A DNA stretch of 64,000 bases from Mucilaginibacter gracilis (GCF_003633615.1 NZ_RBKU01000001.1:186001-250000), one strand, 5' to 3'; positions 26,419 through 36,556 are shown, counted from the first letter of the stretch. The notes: generated by a model from the letters alone, not told the origin. Numbers and translations are program-made.

Positions 26419-29400
26419 ATGGGAAAACTATTTGATGAATTCGGCAACTTGTCTTTTCATAACGAAGCCGAGGTAAGCCAGAACTTTATTTTACCACTAT
26501 TACAAACCTATTTGGGTTATGCCTTGCAGGAAATTCTACCAGAGCATTACTATGCTGCTAAGGATGTTTACTCCGGGGTGAAATTTAGTGAAGGTGGTTC
26601 TAAAAGTTTGAATCACCGGCCTGACTTTGTCATTTGTCTGGATGGTGACGCCATGAAACCCAAATTTATCATCGACAGCAAGGGGCCAAACGAAGGTATC
26701 GATGACCACTTGGGGCAGCTAAGATCTTACGCTATCAGCGTTGGGAAAAATTTCCTAATGATGACGAATGGAAAGGAGTTGAAAGTTTATGATGTCAACA
26801 CACTTCTTTTCTATTCAGCAGATATATCGGATCTACAGATTAAGCTTAGTTATTTGGTAGAACTGTTGGGCAGAGATAATCAGGCCATGAAGTCTGACAT
26901 CCATATATTAAAAGAATTTAATTACGAGTACGCCATCAGCGGTGCGGGGGTAAGTTTGGCAGACCAGGAATTACAGAGGAAAAAGGTCATACTGGCGGAT
27001 TTTCAGCCTTATTTGCGAAAGGTGAGTACTGATTTTATGAATTGGCACTTACCAACGCAACATTTTCAGGCAATAAACAACCTGGAGGCGCGGAAGATCG
27101 ATCCAAACTTGCTGCTTTCTTTTCATTCGCATACTTCTAAAGATGATCGCCTTCCCGATAAAAGTCCGCTCAAACTCCAACAAATAGAAAGTGATGATGC
27201 CGTTCGAATTAAGCTTATTGTCGGTGAAACCGGTAGTGGTAAAACCTCCTTACTCCGGTACCTAGCTTACAAAGCGGCTCAGTTTTGTATAGACTATCAG
27301 GAAACCAGAATCCCGATCTTTGTTTCATTACGGGAGATTGGTCACGGTTATAAACTAGAAGACCTGATTCTCGCGGGATTGAATCGTAACGGTTATAGCT
27401 GCACTTCTTTTTTTGACTTGCCGGATAAAAATGATTTTATATTCTATCTGGACGCTTTCGACGAAATAGGAGAGGATTTTCGGCCCGAAGTATTTACGGC
27501 GATACAAAATTTGAGTCACAAGTCATTCTGTTATATAAGTACAAGACCAAATGCTCTGCCAGCATTCCGGCCTTCAGCTACTTTCGACCTGCTTCCTATC
27601 TCGGAAACACAGATTAAAGAGATAGTTCGCCAGCATATTGATAGCCGTTATTATGAATTTCAACGACAGATTGATGATCATAATCTCCGTGCAGAGTCTG
27701 GTAACATTCTGCTTTTGCTCTTTTTGATCTCACTTTTTAAAGAATCGGGAACGCTTCCAGGAACAGTCAGTAAGATTATTGCCGCTATAGTGGCGCGTGT
27801 CAAAATCTGGCAGGACGGCAAAAATCTACAGCATCAAGCTGTTAAATGGGAGGTCCTTGAGTCGCTTCTTGCGAGTTTGGCTTTTGAACTTTTCCACTCT
27901 GGTGAAATAGCGCTCACTTTGGCTGGCACAGAACGACTGTTGTTAATTGCATTGCCCGAATTGGAAAAGCAACGTAAACTTCCGCCAGGTATGACTACCG
28001 CAGAAGTTCTCGATATAATCGCTAAGACAGGGTTACTTATTGTCAATCATGATCACCTTTATTTCTGGCACCGGCTGTTTCTTAATCACTTTGCAGCACT
28101 TGGCTTAAAAGCAAAGTACCTTCAGGATTCCAATACCATAAGCACCTTAATTGCCGATGAGCGTTGGAATGTTGTAATTGTCGGCTTGGCCGCCTTACTG
28201 CCATCGGTGACAGGAGTAGTTAGTCAGCTTGAAAACAATCTTTGGCTATCTGGCTATTGCCTTGTCGAAAACAATAATTGCGGTGACAACGAAGCCGGAC
28301 GCATCATTGCCAAATTGATCCAACAGACAAATTCAAGTGTGCCCGATGTACGCCAAAAAGCAGCACGTTATCTGAGCGTTATTGATTTGGCACCTGCCCG
28401 GCAATTTTTTTTTGATGTATTTGCCGGAGATTATCCTGCTGATATAAAAATGATTGCGTTGAGCACCATCGGCAAAACCCGATCTTCGGAAGCGAGAGCA
28501 ATTATCTACCAACAACTTGATTGGGAAGAAAGCTCATTTTTAATGGGGCCGTCAGCGCAGGCTCACGTCGCCCGAGGACTTTATTATTACGACGAAACTG
28601 AACATTTGCAGATTGTTTCGAACTGGAAAAAAACCATGAACTACCTAATGGACCAGGAATGTAAAAACATTTTTATTGAGTTATACAGCCAGAACAGGCT
28701 TACCCCGCAGTTGATCGCAGCGTTGAAAGATCTGTATATTGACGAATATAAAGCCAAAGGTCACGGCATGGAAAAACTCGGAGCACTTGCTAAAATATTG
28801 TCGCTGGTACCTGATGATGTTTTTGCTGCGAAAATTCTTGACTTGCCTTTTATTGATAAAGAACTCTCCAAAGTAGACAGCATATATGAATTATTGAAGG
28901 AGTACCGCTCTCAGGCAGTAATCGAATTAGTGATAGCTAAACTATTTGATTCGGGTGAAGAACATTACATCGTAGAAAAACTGGCAGAAATTATTGTCGA
29001 TAGCGCCTATGACGTGCCGAAGGAGACTTTCTTTAAATTAATTACTCACTCGGATAGTAATATTGCCTCTCATGCTATTGGAGCGCTTAAAAGGTTTTCA
29101 TATGCAGAGGTAAAGGAAGTTGTAGAGCAGCATTTATATGCGGAACAGCCACAATTGCAAAGCTGGGCTGTGCGCGTATTAGTTGATAACGGGGAAATTG
29201 TCCGATTGGTTAGGTCCCAGAAATTTCCTCATAAATTTTTTACCCCCGGTGCGCATACATTGCTCAAAGGTGTTCGGCGTTTTCACCTTACCGAAGCGTT
29301 ACCGTTAATGGAAAGAGTGTTTGAGGCTTTAGCCGAAAATAAGCGTTACGAATCAGAAGTGACTTTAGCGATGGATCTTGCTGGCTCCTATTATTTTCTT

Positions 29401-30015
29401 GGTACAATTAAAAAGCATACCGAAATCGTTAGCTGGTTTTTCGATGGCATCAGCTTTCTTCAAAAATCGGATAACTTACATTTTCACCTAATGAGGCACC
29501 TGAAATATATCGAACCTGAGTTGGCGGTGGCTGTAGCGGATTGTTATTTCCGCACTTATTTTCCAGACGGCGACCCCATTCGCTTTAAAACGGGTGTGTT
29601 CCTTGACGCTATTGATGATTTAGGCCAGTACGCACTTGTCCCTCGGGTAAAACAAATCGCCGAGGCGCTACTTAGTGATGCAAAACAGGCTCGAACTCAT
29701 GCAGGATATGAACTAGAACGGCCAATGCGTAGCTTGGTCAAGTTGGTAACTTCGGCGGACGAGGACTGGATATTGGAACGGTTGGACGATATGAATTATA
29801 ATGACGGTTTTGAATTTCCGCAACTTCGGCGAGCCGCCGAATGTTTGGCTTTTGCGGGTACAACAAAAGCTCTCTCATACTTACGACAAATAGCCAAACA
29901 ACACTCCGAAAACGAGATAATCTTAAATGTTTGCCAGAATGCTTACGAGCAAATCTGTAGCCGCGAAAAGATCTTATTTGCCAATGGTGACTTATTGCAA
30001 GTACGAAATACATAA
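26419..30015 (+). CDS. Nuclease-NACHT-repeat protein (bacterial NLR-like)
   Basis: The 1198-residue protein has three parts. Residues about 15-150 form a type I restriction R-subunit-like nuclease domain with RPDFVI (Asp69), IIDSKGP (Asp86, Lys88) and Gln100 in GQLRSY. A NACHT NTPase follows with Walker A GETGSGKT (269-276) and the NACHT-type Walker B FYLDAFDE (342-349), then STRPNALPAF. From about residue 620 to the end are degenerate helical repeats of HEAT type, probably the sensor. Nuclease-NACHT-repeat proteins act as single-gene anti-phage systems: repeats sense a phage product, NACHT oligomerises and the nuclease destroys DNA. All visible key residues are present, so it appears functional. 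Confidence 0.88.
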   Translation: MGKLFDEFGNLSFHNEAEVSQNFILPLLQTYLGYALQEILPEHYYAAKDVYSGVKFSEGGSKSLNHRPDFVICLDGDAMKPKFIIDSKGPNEGIDDHLGQLRSYAISVGKNFLMMTNGKELKVYDVNTLLFYSADISDLQIKLSYLVELLGRDNQAMKSDIHILKEFNYEYAISGAGVSLADQELQRKKVILADFQPYLRKVSTDFMNWHLPTQHFQAINNLEARKIDPNLLLSFHSHTSKDDRLPDKSPLKLQQIESDDAVRIKLIVGETGSGKTSLLRYLAYKAAQFCIDYQETRIPIFVSLREIGHGYKLEDLILAGLNRNGYSCTSFFDLPDKNDFIFYLDAFDEIGEDFRPEVFTAIQNLSHKSFCYISTRPNALPAFRPSATFDLLPISETQIKEIVRQHIDSRYYEFQRQIDDHNLRAESGNILLLLFLISLFKESGTLPGTVSKIIAAIVARVKIWQDGKNLQHQAVKWEVLESLLASLAFELFHSGEIALTLAGTERLLLIALPELEKQRKLPPGMTTAEVLDIIAKTGLLIVNHDHLYFWHRLFLNHFAALGLKAKYLQDSNTISTLIADERWNVVIVGLAALLPSVTGVVSQLENNLWLSGYCLVENNNCGDNEAGRIIAKLIQQTNSSVPDVRQKAARYLSVIDLAPARQFFFDVFAGDYPADIKMIALSTIGKTRSSEARAIIYQQLDWEESSFLMGPSAQAHVARGLYYYDETEHLQIVSNWKKTMNYLMDQECKNIFIELYSQNRLTPQLIAALKDLYIDEYKAKGHGMEKLGALAKILSLVPDDVFAAKILDLPFIDKELSKVDSIYELLKEYRSQAVIELVIAKLFDSGEEHYIVEKLAEIIVDSAYDVPKETFFKLITHSDSNIASHAIGALKRFSYAEVKEVVEQHLYAEQPQLQSWAVRVLVDNGEIVRLVRSQKFPHKFFTPGAHTLLKGVRRFHLTEALPLMERVFEALAENKRYESEVTLAMDLAGSYYFLGTIKKHTEIVSWFFDGISFLQKSDNLHFHLMRHLKYIEPELAVAVADCYFRTYFPDGDPIRFKTGVFLDAIDDLGQYALVPRVKQIAEALLSDAKQARTHAGYELERPMRSLVKLVTSADEDWILERLDDMNYNDGFEFPQLRRAAECLAFAGTTKALSYLRQIAKQHSENEIILNVCQNAYEQICSREKILFANGDLLQVRNT

Positions 30016-30079
30016 CTAAATCACCATATATTGCGATAGGTAAAACGTACTAAACTATATTTAATTTTTATTATCCATT

Positions 30080-30532
30080 ATGGCAGCAACAGACATTCCC
30101 TATTATAGCTTAGTTTTCGCCCTAATTAGTCTTCTGTTCTCAGGAACGTTAGTTTGGATTCGTATAGTAGAATATAGACGGGATAAAAAGGGAGTCGCTG
30201 TTTCTTACGCAATTACGGGTGATCCCAATGGCCATGACAGCATTTATTTAACGAACCTTTCTGCCGTTCCGATCTTAGTGGATTATTGGGAATTAGTTTG
30301 GAGAAGAAAGAATTTTCTGTTTTTCAATAATGATCAGCCAATCAATCTACATGCGGACGAAGATTTGCATATGGCTCTACAGCCAAGAACAAGAACATCA
30401 CTGAATTTCGCAGATGAATATTCATTTAACTGGCATCCCAAAAACAAAGGAAAAGTTAATCTTTTTATCAAATTGCACATTGCAGGTAAATCAAAACCCA
30501 AGTATTTATTTGTTTATCGCCCGTTCGCATAA
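30080..30532 (+). CDS. Small membrane-anchored protein, unknown
   Basis: The 150-residue protein has one N-terminal membrane helix (about residues 8-28, YSLVFALISLLFSGTLVWI). A soluble domain of beta character follows, with SIYLTNLSAVPILVDYWELVW and TSLNFADEYSFNW. Proteins with this layout (helix plus an immunoglobulin-like or DUF-type domain carrying TNLS.VPI) occur singly in many genomes. It starts 64 bases after the NACHT gene in the same direction and might be co-transcribed, but nothing ties it functionally. A hairpin at 30540-30572 follows. Confidence 0.6.
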   Translation: MAATDIPYYSLVFALISLLFSGTLVWIRIVEYRRDKKGVAVSYAITGDPNGHDSIYLTNLSAVPILVDYWELVWRRKNFLFFNNDQPINLHADEDLHMALQPRTRTSLNFADEYSFNWHPKNKGKVNLFIKLHIAGKSKPKYLFVYRPFA

Positions 30533-30866
30533 ACCTGCTAAACTCCGCCACTAATAGACTTTGGCAGAGTTTGCTCGTTGTTTATTATAACGTGCTAAAT
30601 ATCAAATATGTAGACTCTACTGTATCGAATGCAGAGTTCTCAATAAAACAGCAGTATAGGATTAGCAACGCTGATTATAGTCACATATGCGCGTGCTACA
30701 TTGAAATGAAGAGTTTTTAGGATAGTCGTACCTCTATTAAATGAATAACTAATTTACCTACGAGTTCTAATTTAGGTATTATTTTTTACTTAATAAATAC
30801 ATATTAGGAAATCCACCACAGTAAGGTTAGATTTGATATTATTAGTCAACCTTATCTAATTAATTT
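30533..30866. other. Intergenic stretch ahead of SIR2-HerA operon
   Basis: No gene is visible. It contains a terminator-like hairpin (AAACTCCGCCA at 30540-30550 with TGGCAGAGTTT at 30562-30572). A 25-base segment at 30627-30651 resembles 50169-50193 (21 of 25 identical). The rest is AT-rich sequence that probably carries the SIR2 promoter. The hairpin arm shares the AAACTCTGCCA word found in the repeat family near 36.7, 48.8 and 58.65 kb. Confidence 0.55.
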
Positions 30867-32105
30867 ATGCCTCCAACACCTAAAAAAGAAACGAGATTAC
30901 TTATTTCAGCTAATCAGACAATATCCCTTGTTTCAGAAACAGCAACTGGAGGTGTTGAAACAACAACGATAATGGTTAATGACTCACCGTTTAAATTTGT
31001 CGAGGATGCCCCTACCACAACACCAGAAAAGGTTGCTTTCGCTAACGGATTAAAACGAAACGCATACTCTACATTTCTAAAGGCGCATTTTGAAAATTTA
31101 GTTGTATTAACCGGAGCGGGATCTTCTGTGGGATGGGGTGGTTTAACGATGAAAGAGCTTTGGGATAAGGTAGAGACCAAATTAACCACTGCTGTATTGG
31201 AAAAATTTTGCCAAGAGGTTAAGTTTATTGGTAACGTTGCCCTATCAACTCTCTCAGAATCCGAAAAAGACTTAGAAAAATTGTTGTCTAAAGCCAATAC
31301 TGCGAAAAATTTTGTTGTGTCGACTTTTGATATAGCTGGTACAATAGAAATATGTGAAGCTGAAATTTTCACTAATTGCAAAATCGGATTGAAAGACGAT
31401 TCACCTCACGAAACTTTCCTAAATAAAATCACAAATAGAAAATTAAAAGACCCCAGAGTAAAAATTTTCACATTGAATTACGATACGTTATTTGAGCAGG
31501 CCGCGATCAACGGTAATTTTACTGTTATTGATGGTTTTTCGTTCTCTTCTCCAAGAACATTGAGCGGGAGGAATTTCGATTATGATATTGTCTATCGTGA
31601 AAAAAGCAGAATTAAAGAAGAAGAAAGCTTTGTTCCAAAAGTTTTTCATTTATACAAACCCCATGGCTCTGTTAATTGGGAGTTAAATGGGAAAGATCAG
31701 ATTGTGATTAACGAGCATACTACGAAAGCTTTGATGATTTATCCAAAAGACAGCAAGTATGAAAACTCGTATGATCAGCCATTTTTTGAAATGATGTCGC
31801 GATTCCAACAAAACTTACGCAAGGATAATGTTTTATTGATTTAAGTAGGATTTAGCTTCAACGATAAACATATAGTAACTGCTATAAAAGAAGCTGTTAG
31901 TCAAAATCCAAGTTTTAGGTTACTTGTAATAATTAGAACTATTAGGGATACTGATGCTATGAAATGGTTTATTGACAAAGCAACAAAGCAATATAATGTT
32001 ACCATTGTTGCTGAAGAATTTTTAGACTTTGCTCAACATTACCCCGCTTCTAAAGTTTATTCAGATAACCAATTTATAGTTCCTACAACGAATGGAGTAC
32101 AATAA
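30867..32105 (+). pseudogene. SIR2-like domain protein interrupted by an in-frame stop
   Basis: The frame encodes a SIR2-like NADase domain: VVLTGAGSSVGWGGLTMKEL (residues 79-98), FTLNYDTLFEQA (201-212) and HLYKPHGSVNW with His266. TAA at 31842-31844 stops it at 325 residues. In the same frame 86 more codons continue with VGFSFNDKHIVTAI, the normal SIR2-like C-terminus, and end at 32103-32105, 14 bases inside the herA gene. The stop is therefore a point mutation (or read error) in a 412-codon gene. The truncated form keeps the NAD-binding and catalytic residues. SIR2-HerA systems stop phage by NAD+ depletion after the two proteins assemble. Confidence 0.85.
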
Positions 32106-33846
32106 ACCTTTTGATCATAACTATTTTATTGGTTATATAAGCCAAGTGTTCCCGGACTTTGTACGGGTACATTTCCCATCATCGGTGCTATTGAATAAAT
32201 TTATCTTTTCGGGAGAAGAATTTAATGCGGGGTTGGTTGGTAACTATATTACAATAGAGGGTGAAAATCATGGTTTTTTAGGTAAAATATTGGAATTATC
32301 ACTCCCGGAAAAAGAACGGTTGGTATTAAATGAAAATGATTTTCAACGAAAGGATTTTCATCCTGTTGGGAAAATCGAGATACTATTATCTTTTGATTAT
32401 TTTAATATTGAAAAAGTTAGCAAGGGATTAAGTTGCTATCCTAATATCGGTTCCAAAGTATTTGTATGCGCTTCTGATTTTATTCAAAAGTATTTTAAGG
32501 GCTTTGGTTTGAAAGAAGAGAGCCGAGCTACAGCGCCTTTGTTTGACTTCGGAAAGTTAACATCTGATAATAAAACAACGATCGAAGTGGCGCAACAGGC
32601 CTTATTCGGCAGACATTGTGCAATTGTTGGAACTACAGGAGGTGGAAAAAGTTGGACAGTTAGTAAATGCCTCGAAGAAACTATCAGGAATAATGGCAAA
32701 GCAATCATTATCGATGCAACCGGGGAGTATTCATCTTTCGATGGAAAACCTAAAGTCTCAGCCGCAACTATTTTAGGAGACAATTGTTTTTTTCATTATT
32801 CTAATTTAAGTGTCGAGGATATTTTTGTCCTTTTAAAGCCTGCTGGTCAAGTTCAAGCACCCAAACTATTGGATGCTATTAAATCTTTAAAAATTCTAAA
32901 TATTTTAGATAAAAACGTTGACAATGATAACATCAAAAAGCTTGCAGATGGTTCATTCAGTATTAAAATTAACGATACCAATTACGAAGATATAAAGGTT
33001 AACAATGGAACAATAAAAAAGTCGGGAGAAAAAAAAAGACCATATAATAGAATCTATAGTAAATTTATTAACGAGATTGAGAGCGAAAAAGCAGACTTTA
33101 ACATTCTGGCGCTATCCGACCAAATAACCGCTGAATGTGTATGGGATAATGAAGGATTACAATGGGGGAATAGACAGGATACGCACTTAAACAATTGTAT
33201 AAGTCTTATTCTAAGGTCTAATAGTCTACTGCACAATCAAAATTATGATAAGATTTTCGGGTTAAATAAACCAAAATCGGACCCAAACGAGCTGATTACT
33301 CAGGTTAATAGTTTTTTGACAAATAATGACTGTTTACTAAGAGTAAGCTTTGAATCAGTTGGGTTTGATTTTCAAATCAGGGAAATCTTAGCCAACGCCA
33401 TCGGCAAGTATTTGTTATTAGTTTCCAGGACAGGGAAATTCAAACCGAAACCCTTAGTGCTATTTATCGACGAAGCTCATCAATATTTGAACAAACATGT
33501 TAAAGATGAATATTTTGAACAAACGCGTCTAAATTCCTTTGATCAAATTGCAAAGGAGTGCAGAAAGTACGGCTTGTTTTTATGTTTAGCTACCCAGATG
33601 CCCCGGGATATTCCTCCTGGAACTTTAAGTCAAATGGGAACTTTTATCGTACACCGCCTAATTAATCCTTACGATAAGGAGGCTATAGAAAATGCCTGCT
33701 CATCCGCTAACAGAAATTCGCTTTCTTTTCTCCCTATTCTTGGCGAGGGTGAAGCAATTCTTATGGGTGTTGATTTTCCTATGCCAGTAATACTAAAAGT
33801 TAATAAGCCTACAATCGAGCCAAATTCAAAAACGCCACAATTTTAG
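32092..33846 (+). CDS. HerA-like hexameric ATPase (DUF87)
   Basis: The 584-residue protein has an N-terminal HAS-barrel-like region (about residues 1-140), Walker A GTTGGGKS (180-187) and IIIDATGEYSSF (205-216). Walker B is VLFIDEAHQYL near residue 460, followed by LCLATQMPRDIPPGTLSQMG. These are standard for HerA translocases. Partnered with a SIR2-like protein it forms a known anti-phage complex (SIR2-HerA, also called Nezha). The start overlaps the end of the SIR2 gene by 14 bases, so the two are translationally coupled. The stop within SIR2 could lower expression of this gene. Confidence 0.9.
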   Translation: MEYNKPFDHNYFIGYISQVFPDFVRVHFPSSVLLNKFIFSGEEFNAGLVGNYITIEGENHGFLGKILELSLPEKERLVLNENDFQRKDFHPVGKIEILLSFDYFNIEKVSKGLSCYPNIGSKVFVCASDFIQKYFKGFGLKEESRATAPLFDFGKLTSDNKTTIEVAQQALFGRHCAIVGTTGGGKSWTVSKCLEETIRNNGKAIIIDATGEYSSFDGKPKVSAATILGDNCFFHYSNLSVEDIFVLLKPAGQVQAPKLLDAIKSLKILNILDKNVDNDNIKKLADGSFSIKINDTNYEDIKVNNGTIKKSGEKKRPYNRIYSKFINEIESEKADFNILALSDQITAECVWDNEGLQWGNRQDTHLNNCISLILRSNSLLHNQNYDKIFGLNKPKSDPNELITQVNSFLTNNDCLLRVSFESVGFDFQIREILANAIGKYLLLVSRTGKFKPKPLVLFIDEAHQYLNKHVKDEYFEQTRLNSFDQIAKECRKYGLFLCLATQMPRDIPPGTLSQMGTFIVHRLINPYDKEAIENACSSANRNSLSFLPILGEGEAILMGVDFPMPVILKVNKPTIEPNSKTPQF

Positions 33847-33858
33847 TACAGATACATA

Positions 33859-34620
33859 ATGAGCATAACGAACATCAGACAGTTAGTAGTTGAGTTAGAA
33901 AAATTATTGGGCGACAGATATATTGTTGGATATGTGAACAACACTGTTCAATTTTTGATAAAGGAAGATGAAGACAGAGAACATAAGCGAAAGGAGTTTT
34001 TTGCATTGATCCAAGGCCTACGCCCGGAAATCAATCAGTTTTTTTTCGACGTCTTATATGAACAGGAGAGCGAAACCGGGATTACCTACAAAGTGGAGAT
34101 TATGAATGATTTGATAAAACACTTCGGAGAGTTCGCAAGGGTGAGCGAAGTGCAGAATCAGATCATGATCGACGTAAGAGGCGGTGGCACAAAAGCTACA
34201 TTGCTCGATGCTGCAAAAGCTATAGGAAAATATATTATTACCAATGTTTTAGCAGGCTACAATCCTCGTTATTCGGATCTTACATTCAGAATACGATATT
34301 TGACGGGCGCGATTCCTCTAATCTTAACAAAAGAAAATACCATCGTTTTTGACGGCTTGAGGTTTTTGGATACTACTGAATATAGGATTATTGAAGAACT
34401 GGCGGCTAATTCGGCAAATGAAATTATTACACTAATGCCACTTAAAAACGTCAGCATGGATACATATATTTTTGCCTTGGAAAATTTGCATGACAGTAGG
34501 GTCATTGAAATCGAGAATTTCCACCCCGAAACGATGGTAGACGGGCATGGCGGTGCGCATAATTATCCTGTTTCCTTTCAGGTTAAGTTGATTGAACAGG
34601 CTTACAGGAAGTTTTTGTAG
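33859..34620 (+). CDS. Third gene of the SIR2-HerA unit, unknown
   Basis: The 253-residue soluble protein starts 12 bases after herA and is surely co-transcribed. It begins with VELEKLLGDRYIVGYVN. It later has MIDVRGGGTKATLLDAAKAIGKYI, a Gly-rich turn before a helix, and YRIIEELAANSANEIITLMPLKNVSMDTYIFALENLHD, which looks like a winged-helix segment. The C-terminus contains HGGAHNYPVSFQVKLIEQAY. I do not recognise a family. Two-gene SIR2-HerA loci do not need it, so it may be an accessory sensor, regulator or inhibitor (inference). Confidence 0.65.
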   Translation: MSITNIRQLVVELEKLLGDRYIVGYVNNTVQFLIKEDEDREHKRKEFFALIQGLRPEINQFFFDVLYEQESETGITYKVEIMNDLIKHFGEFARVSEVQNQIMIDVRGGGTKATLLDAAKAIGKYIITNVLAGYNPRYSDLTFRIRYLTGAIPLILTKENTIVFDGLRFLDTTEYRIIEELAANSANEIITLMPLKNVSMDTYIFALENLHDSRVIEIENFHPETMVDGHGGAHNYPVSFQVKLIEQAYRKFL

Positions 34621-34636
34621 CGTAAACCATCTTAGA

Positions 34637-35818
34637 TCAGATATTGTCTTCTTTTAATATTCCGAAATATCCAATGCGCTGATCAGTTTTTAAGGAAAGT
34701 TTTCCTTGCTGTATAAGGCGAAAGGCTTCCTCTATCTCTGTTACACAATGATTAATTTCATTAAAGATTTCAATGGACGAGAATCGAAGAATATGAAAGC
34801 CCCGTTGCTGAAGGTAGCGATCTCTAACGCGGTCACGTATATAGGTCCCAGGTCTTGCATGAAATTGTAAACCATCACATTCGATGGCGAGAGATAACCC
34901 ATTGTTCGTTTTGATTACAAAATCGATCTTATAACGATGTTCTGCACTATATGCTTGATATTGCGGAATGTGAAGTAAGCCTGCTGATTTTAATCCATCC
35001 GCCATTTTCTCTTCAATTGGTGTTGATGGCCTAATATCCAGCCATGATAGATTATGCTTACGTTTAATCAGTTTGTCAAGATTACCTTTGGTATAGGCTA
35101 ACATCTGTTGGCCCTTACAATAAGGATAAAGTGCATCGATTAAATCCGCCGTACAATCATCTTGATTTGTTTTCACCTGTGGACAGATTTCGTTACTCCC
35201 TATAGTGATAAATTTAACAGGGCAATGGTGGCTCATCGTATATGATATTGCATCTGCGGCTATGGCCAAAGGAATATCGTCTAAGCCAACATCATATTGA
35301 TCTATGTATTTAGCAATGTTATCGAGCAGGCGACTCACGGGTAAATTCATATAACAAAACCGTTTGAACCAGCTCCTAACCACAAAAGACAGATTGATAA
35401 ACGTAATGTGATTACCCGGTGCATTCCGGAACATAAAATCATGAAACAGGACTTCTCTGTTTATTCGATAGTGGTGTGAGGCCTCTTCTTCCTTCGGTGT
35501 GCCGTGCCGGTTATGGTAATCGGCAATCCAGTTAGCGTTACTACCCCATTCTTTCCAACTCATTGGAAAATCCCCCCATCCTTTCGCATTATGTCGCCCG
35601 GATTTGTTCGCCCAATTATCTACCGTCTCTCGTAAAAGACCTTTTGCACCCTGCACAAGAAAATTTCCACTTTTATACGCAATTAGGTGTACAATTTGTT
35701 GTCCACGTGAAATACTGGTTTGAACCCCGCCCTGGACATCTTTTTGCTGGATAACTTTCGCATCGATGGCGATACAAAATAATTTAAATGAATCAAGTGT
35801 CTCGTTTAGCACATTCAT
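34637..35818 (-). CDS. DUF559/Vsr-like endonuclease domain protein
   Basis: The 393-residue protein ends in a PD-(D/E)xK domain of the DUF559/Vsr-like type. It has TPIEEKMADGL (Glu268-269), KIDFVI (Asp299), LAIECDGLQFH (Glu313, Asp315, His320), then RDRVRDRYLQQRGFHILRF. The first 260 residues have no named domain; FLVQGAKGLLRETVDNW and IPLAIAADAISYTMSHHCP stand out. Such endonucleases occur fused to helicase or sensor parts in defence loci. It is the second gene of a two-gene minus-strand unit, 6 bases after a PLD-like gene, and is convergent with the SIR2-HerA operon. Confidence 0.8.
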   Translation of the reverse strand: MNVLNETLDSFKLFCIAIDAKVIQQKDVQGGVQTSISRGQQIVHLIAYKSGNFLVQGAKGLLRETVDNWANKSGRHNAKGWGDFPMSWKEWGSNANWIADYHNRHGTPKEEEASHHYRINREVLFHDFMFRNAPGNHITFINLSFVVRSWFKRFCYMNLPVSRLLDNIAKYIDQYDVGLDDIPLAIAADAISYTMSHHCPVKFITIGSNEICPQVKTNQDDCTADLIDALYPYCKGQQMLAYTKGNLDKLIKRKHNLSWLDIRPSTPIEEKMADGLKSAGLLHIPQYQAYSAEHRYKIDFVIKTNNGLSLAIECDGLQFHARPGTYIRDRVRDRYLQQRGFHILRFSSIEIFNEINHCVTEIEEAFRLIQQGKLSLKTDQRIGYFGILKEDNI

Positions 35819-35824
35819 CTCAAT

Positions 35825-36556
35825 TTAGATCAGACCATCACTGATAAGCTCTTTAACGATCAACCTTACGTCGACGATATTAAGTCGATCTACAAGAGCC
35901 AGTTTATTTCCTAAGCCATTCAACGAAGTTCCCATAACAACACCTTTTTCCCTATCACCTGAAATCCAAAACCTATCATGATAATCATAACTCAACTGGT
36001 GTATTATATTCAAAGATGGGTTTAGCTTTTTTAAAGAAAACTCTATCGCGGCTTTCAACGTTGCATCAATAGAGTAATTGGTAATGAAAATCAATTGGGT
36101 TATTTGTAGCAAATATTTAGCTAATACTTGAATAACAATGGTTACATAATCAGGGTTTTTTGATTTGGCAAAGAAATAAGGATCAACAATGATCAACTCG
36201 TCCTTAATGCCAATCTTATCTAAATAGCGTTGTAACAGAGGAATGATCTTGTTAGCCGGTGTATCCTTAGCAACCACATCCTCTAATAGCAAGTCTGCTG
36301 AGATCAAACTCGAAAATCCATTATTCAGCAAGTGCTCTACAATTTCATCTTTAAAAGAATAAACAACACTTGAAACCTGACTCACATCGTAATTACTGAG
36401 GTCAACACCTTCTTTATTCGATAGATTAACTACCAAATCAATATAATTAGAGTTGTCTTTTAAAGGCTTTAAAATCCAGACAATATTGTTCATGTAATTA
36501 TATCTATCAAAGTGTGAAGATAATAAGTAATTACTAAAATCGATGCCATGTAGCAA
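35825..36556 (-). CDS. PLD-like half-site protein paired with DUF559 nuclease
   Basis: The 243-residue protein has a single PLD-like half-site: HDRFWI (His193) followed by VVMGTSLNGLGNKLALVD (Gly209-Asn213). The typical Lys is replaced by Arg (HDR). An earlier strand ELIIVDPYFF (about residues 120-129) is common in PLD-like sensors and nucleases. A single half-site suggests a homodimer or a non-catalytic form. It begins the two-gene unit whose second member is a DUF559 endonuclease, and its start faces the repeat-rich region at 36.6-37.3 kb. Co-occurrence of these two folds as a pair is not a system I can name. Confidence 0.72.
   Translation of the reverse strand: MLHGIDFSNYLLSSHFDRYNYMNNIVWILKPLKDNSNYIDLVVNLSNKEGVDLSNYDVSQVSSVVYSFKDEIVEHLLNNGFSSLISADLLLEDVVAKDTPANKIIPLLQRYLDKIGIKDELIIVDPYFFAKSKNPDYVTIVIQVLAKYLLQITQLIFITNYSIDATLKAAIEFSLKKLNPSLNIIHQLSYDYHDRFWISGDREKGVVMGTSLNGLGNKLALVDRLNIVDVRLIVKELISDGLI

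Noticed and set aside
30080..30532. Small membrane protein as a required partner of the NACHT protein
   Set aside because: Adjacency alone; nuclease-NACHT-repeat proteins usually act as single genes.
8814..31844. TAA recoding or programmed read-through in traJ and SIR2
   Set aside because: No shared context follows the two stops, and TAA ends many intact genes here; mutation or read error is simpler.
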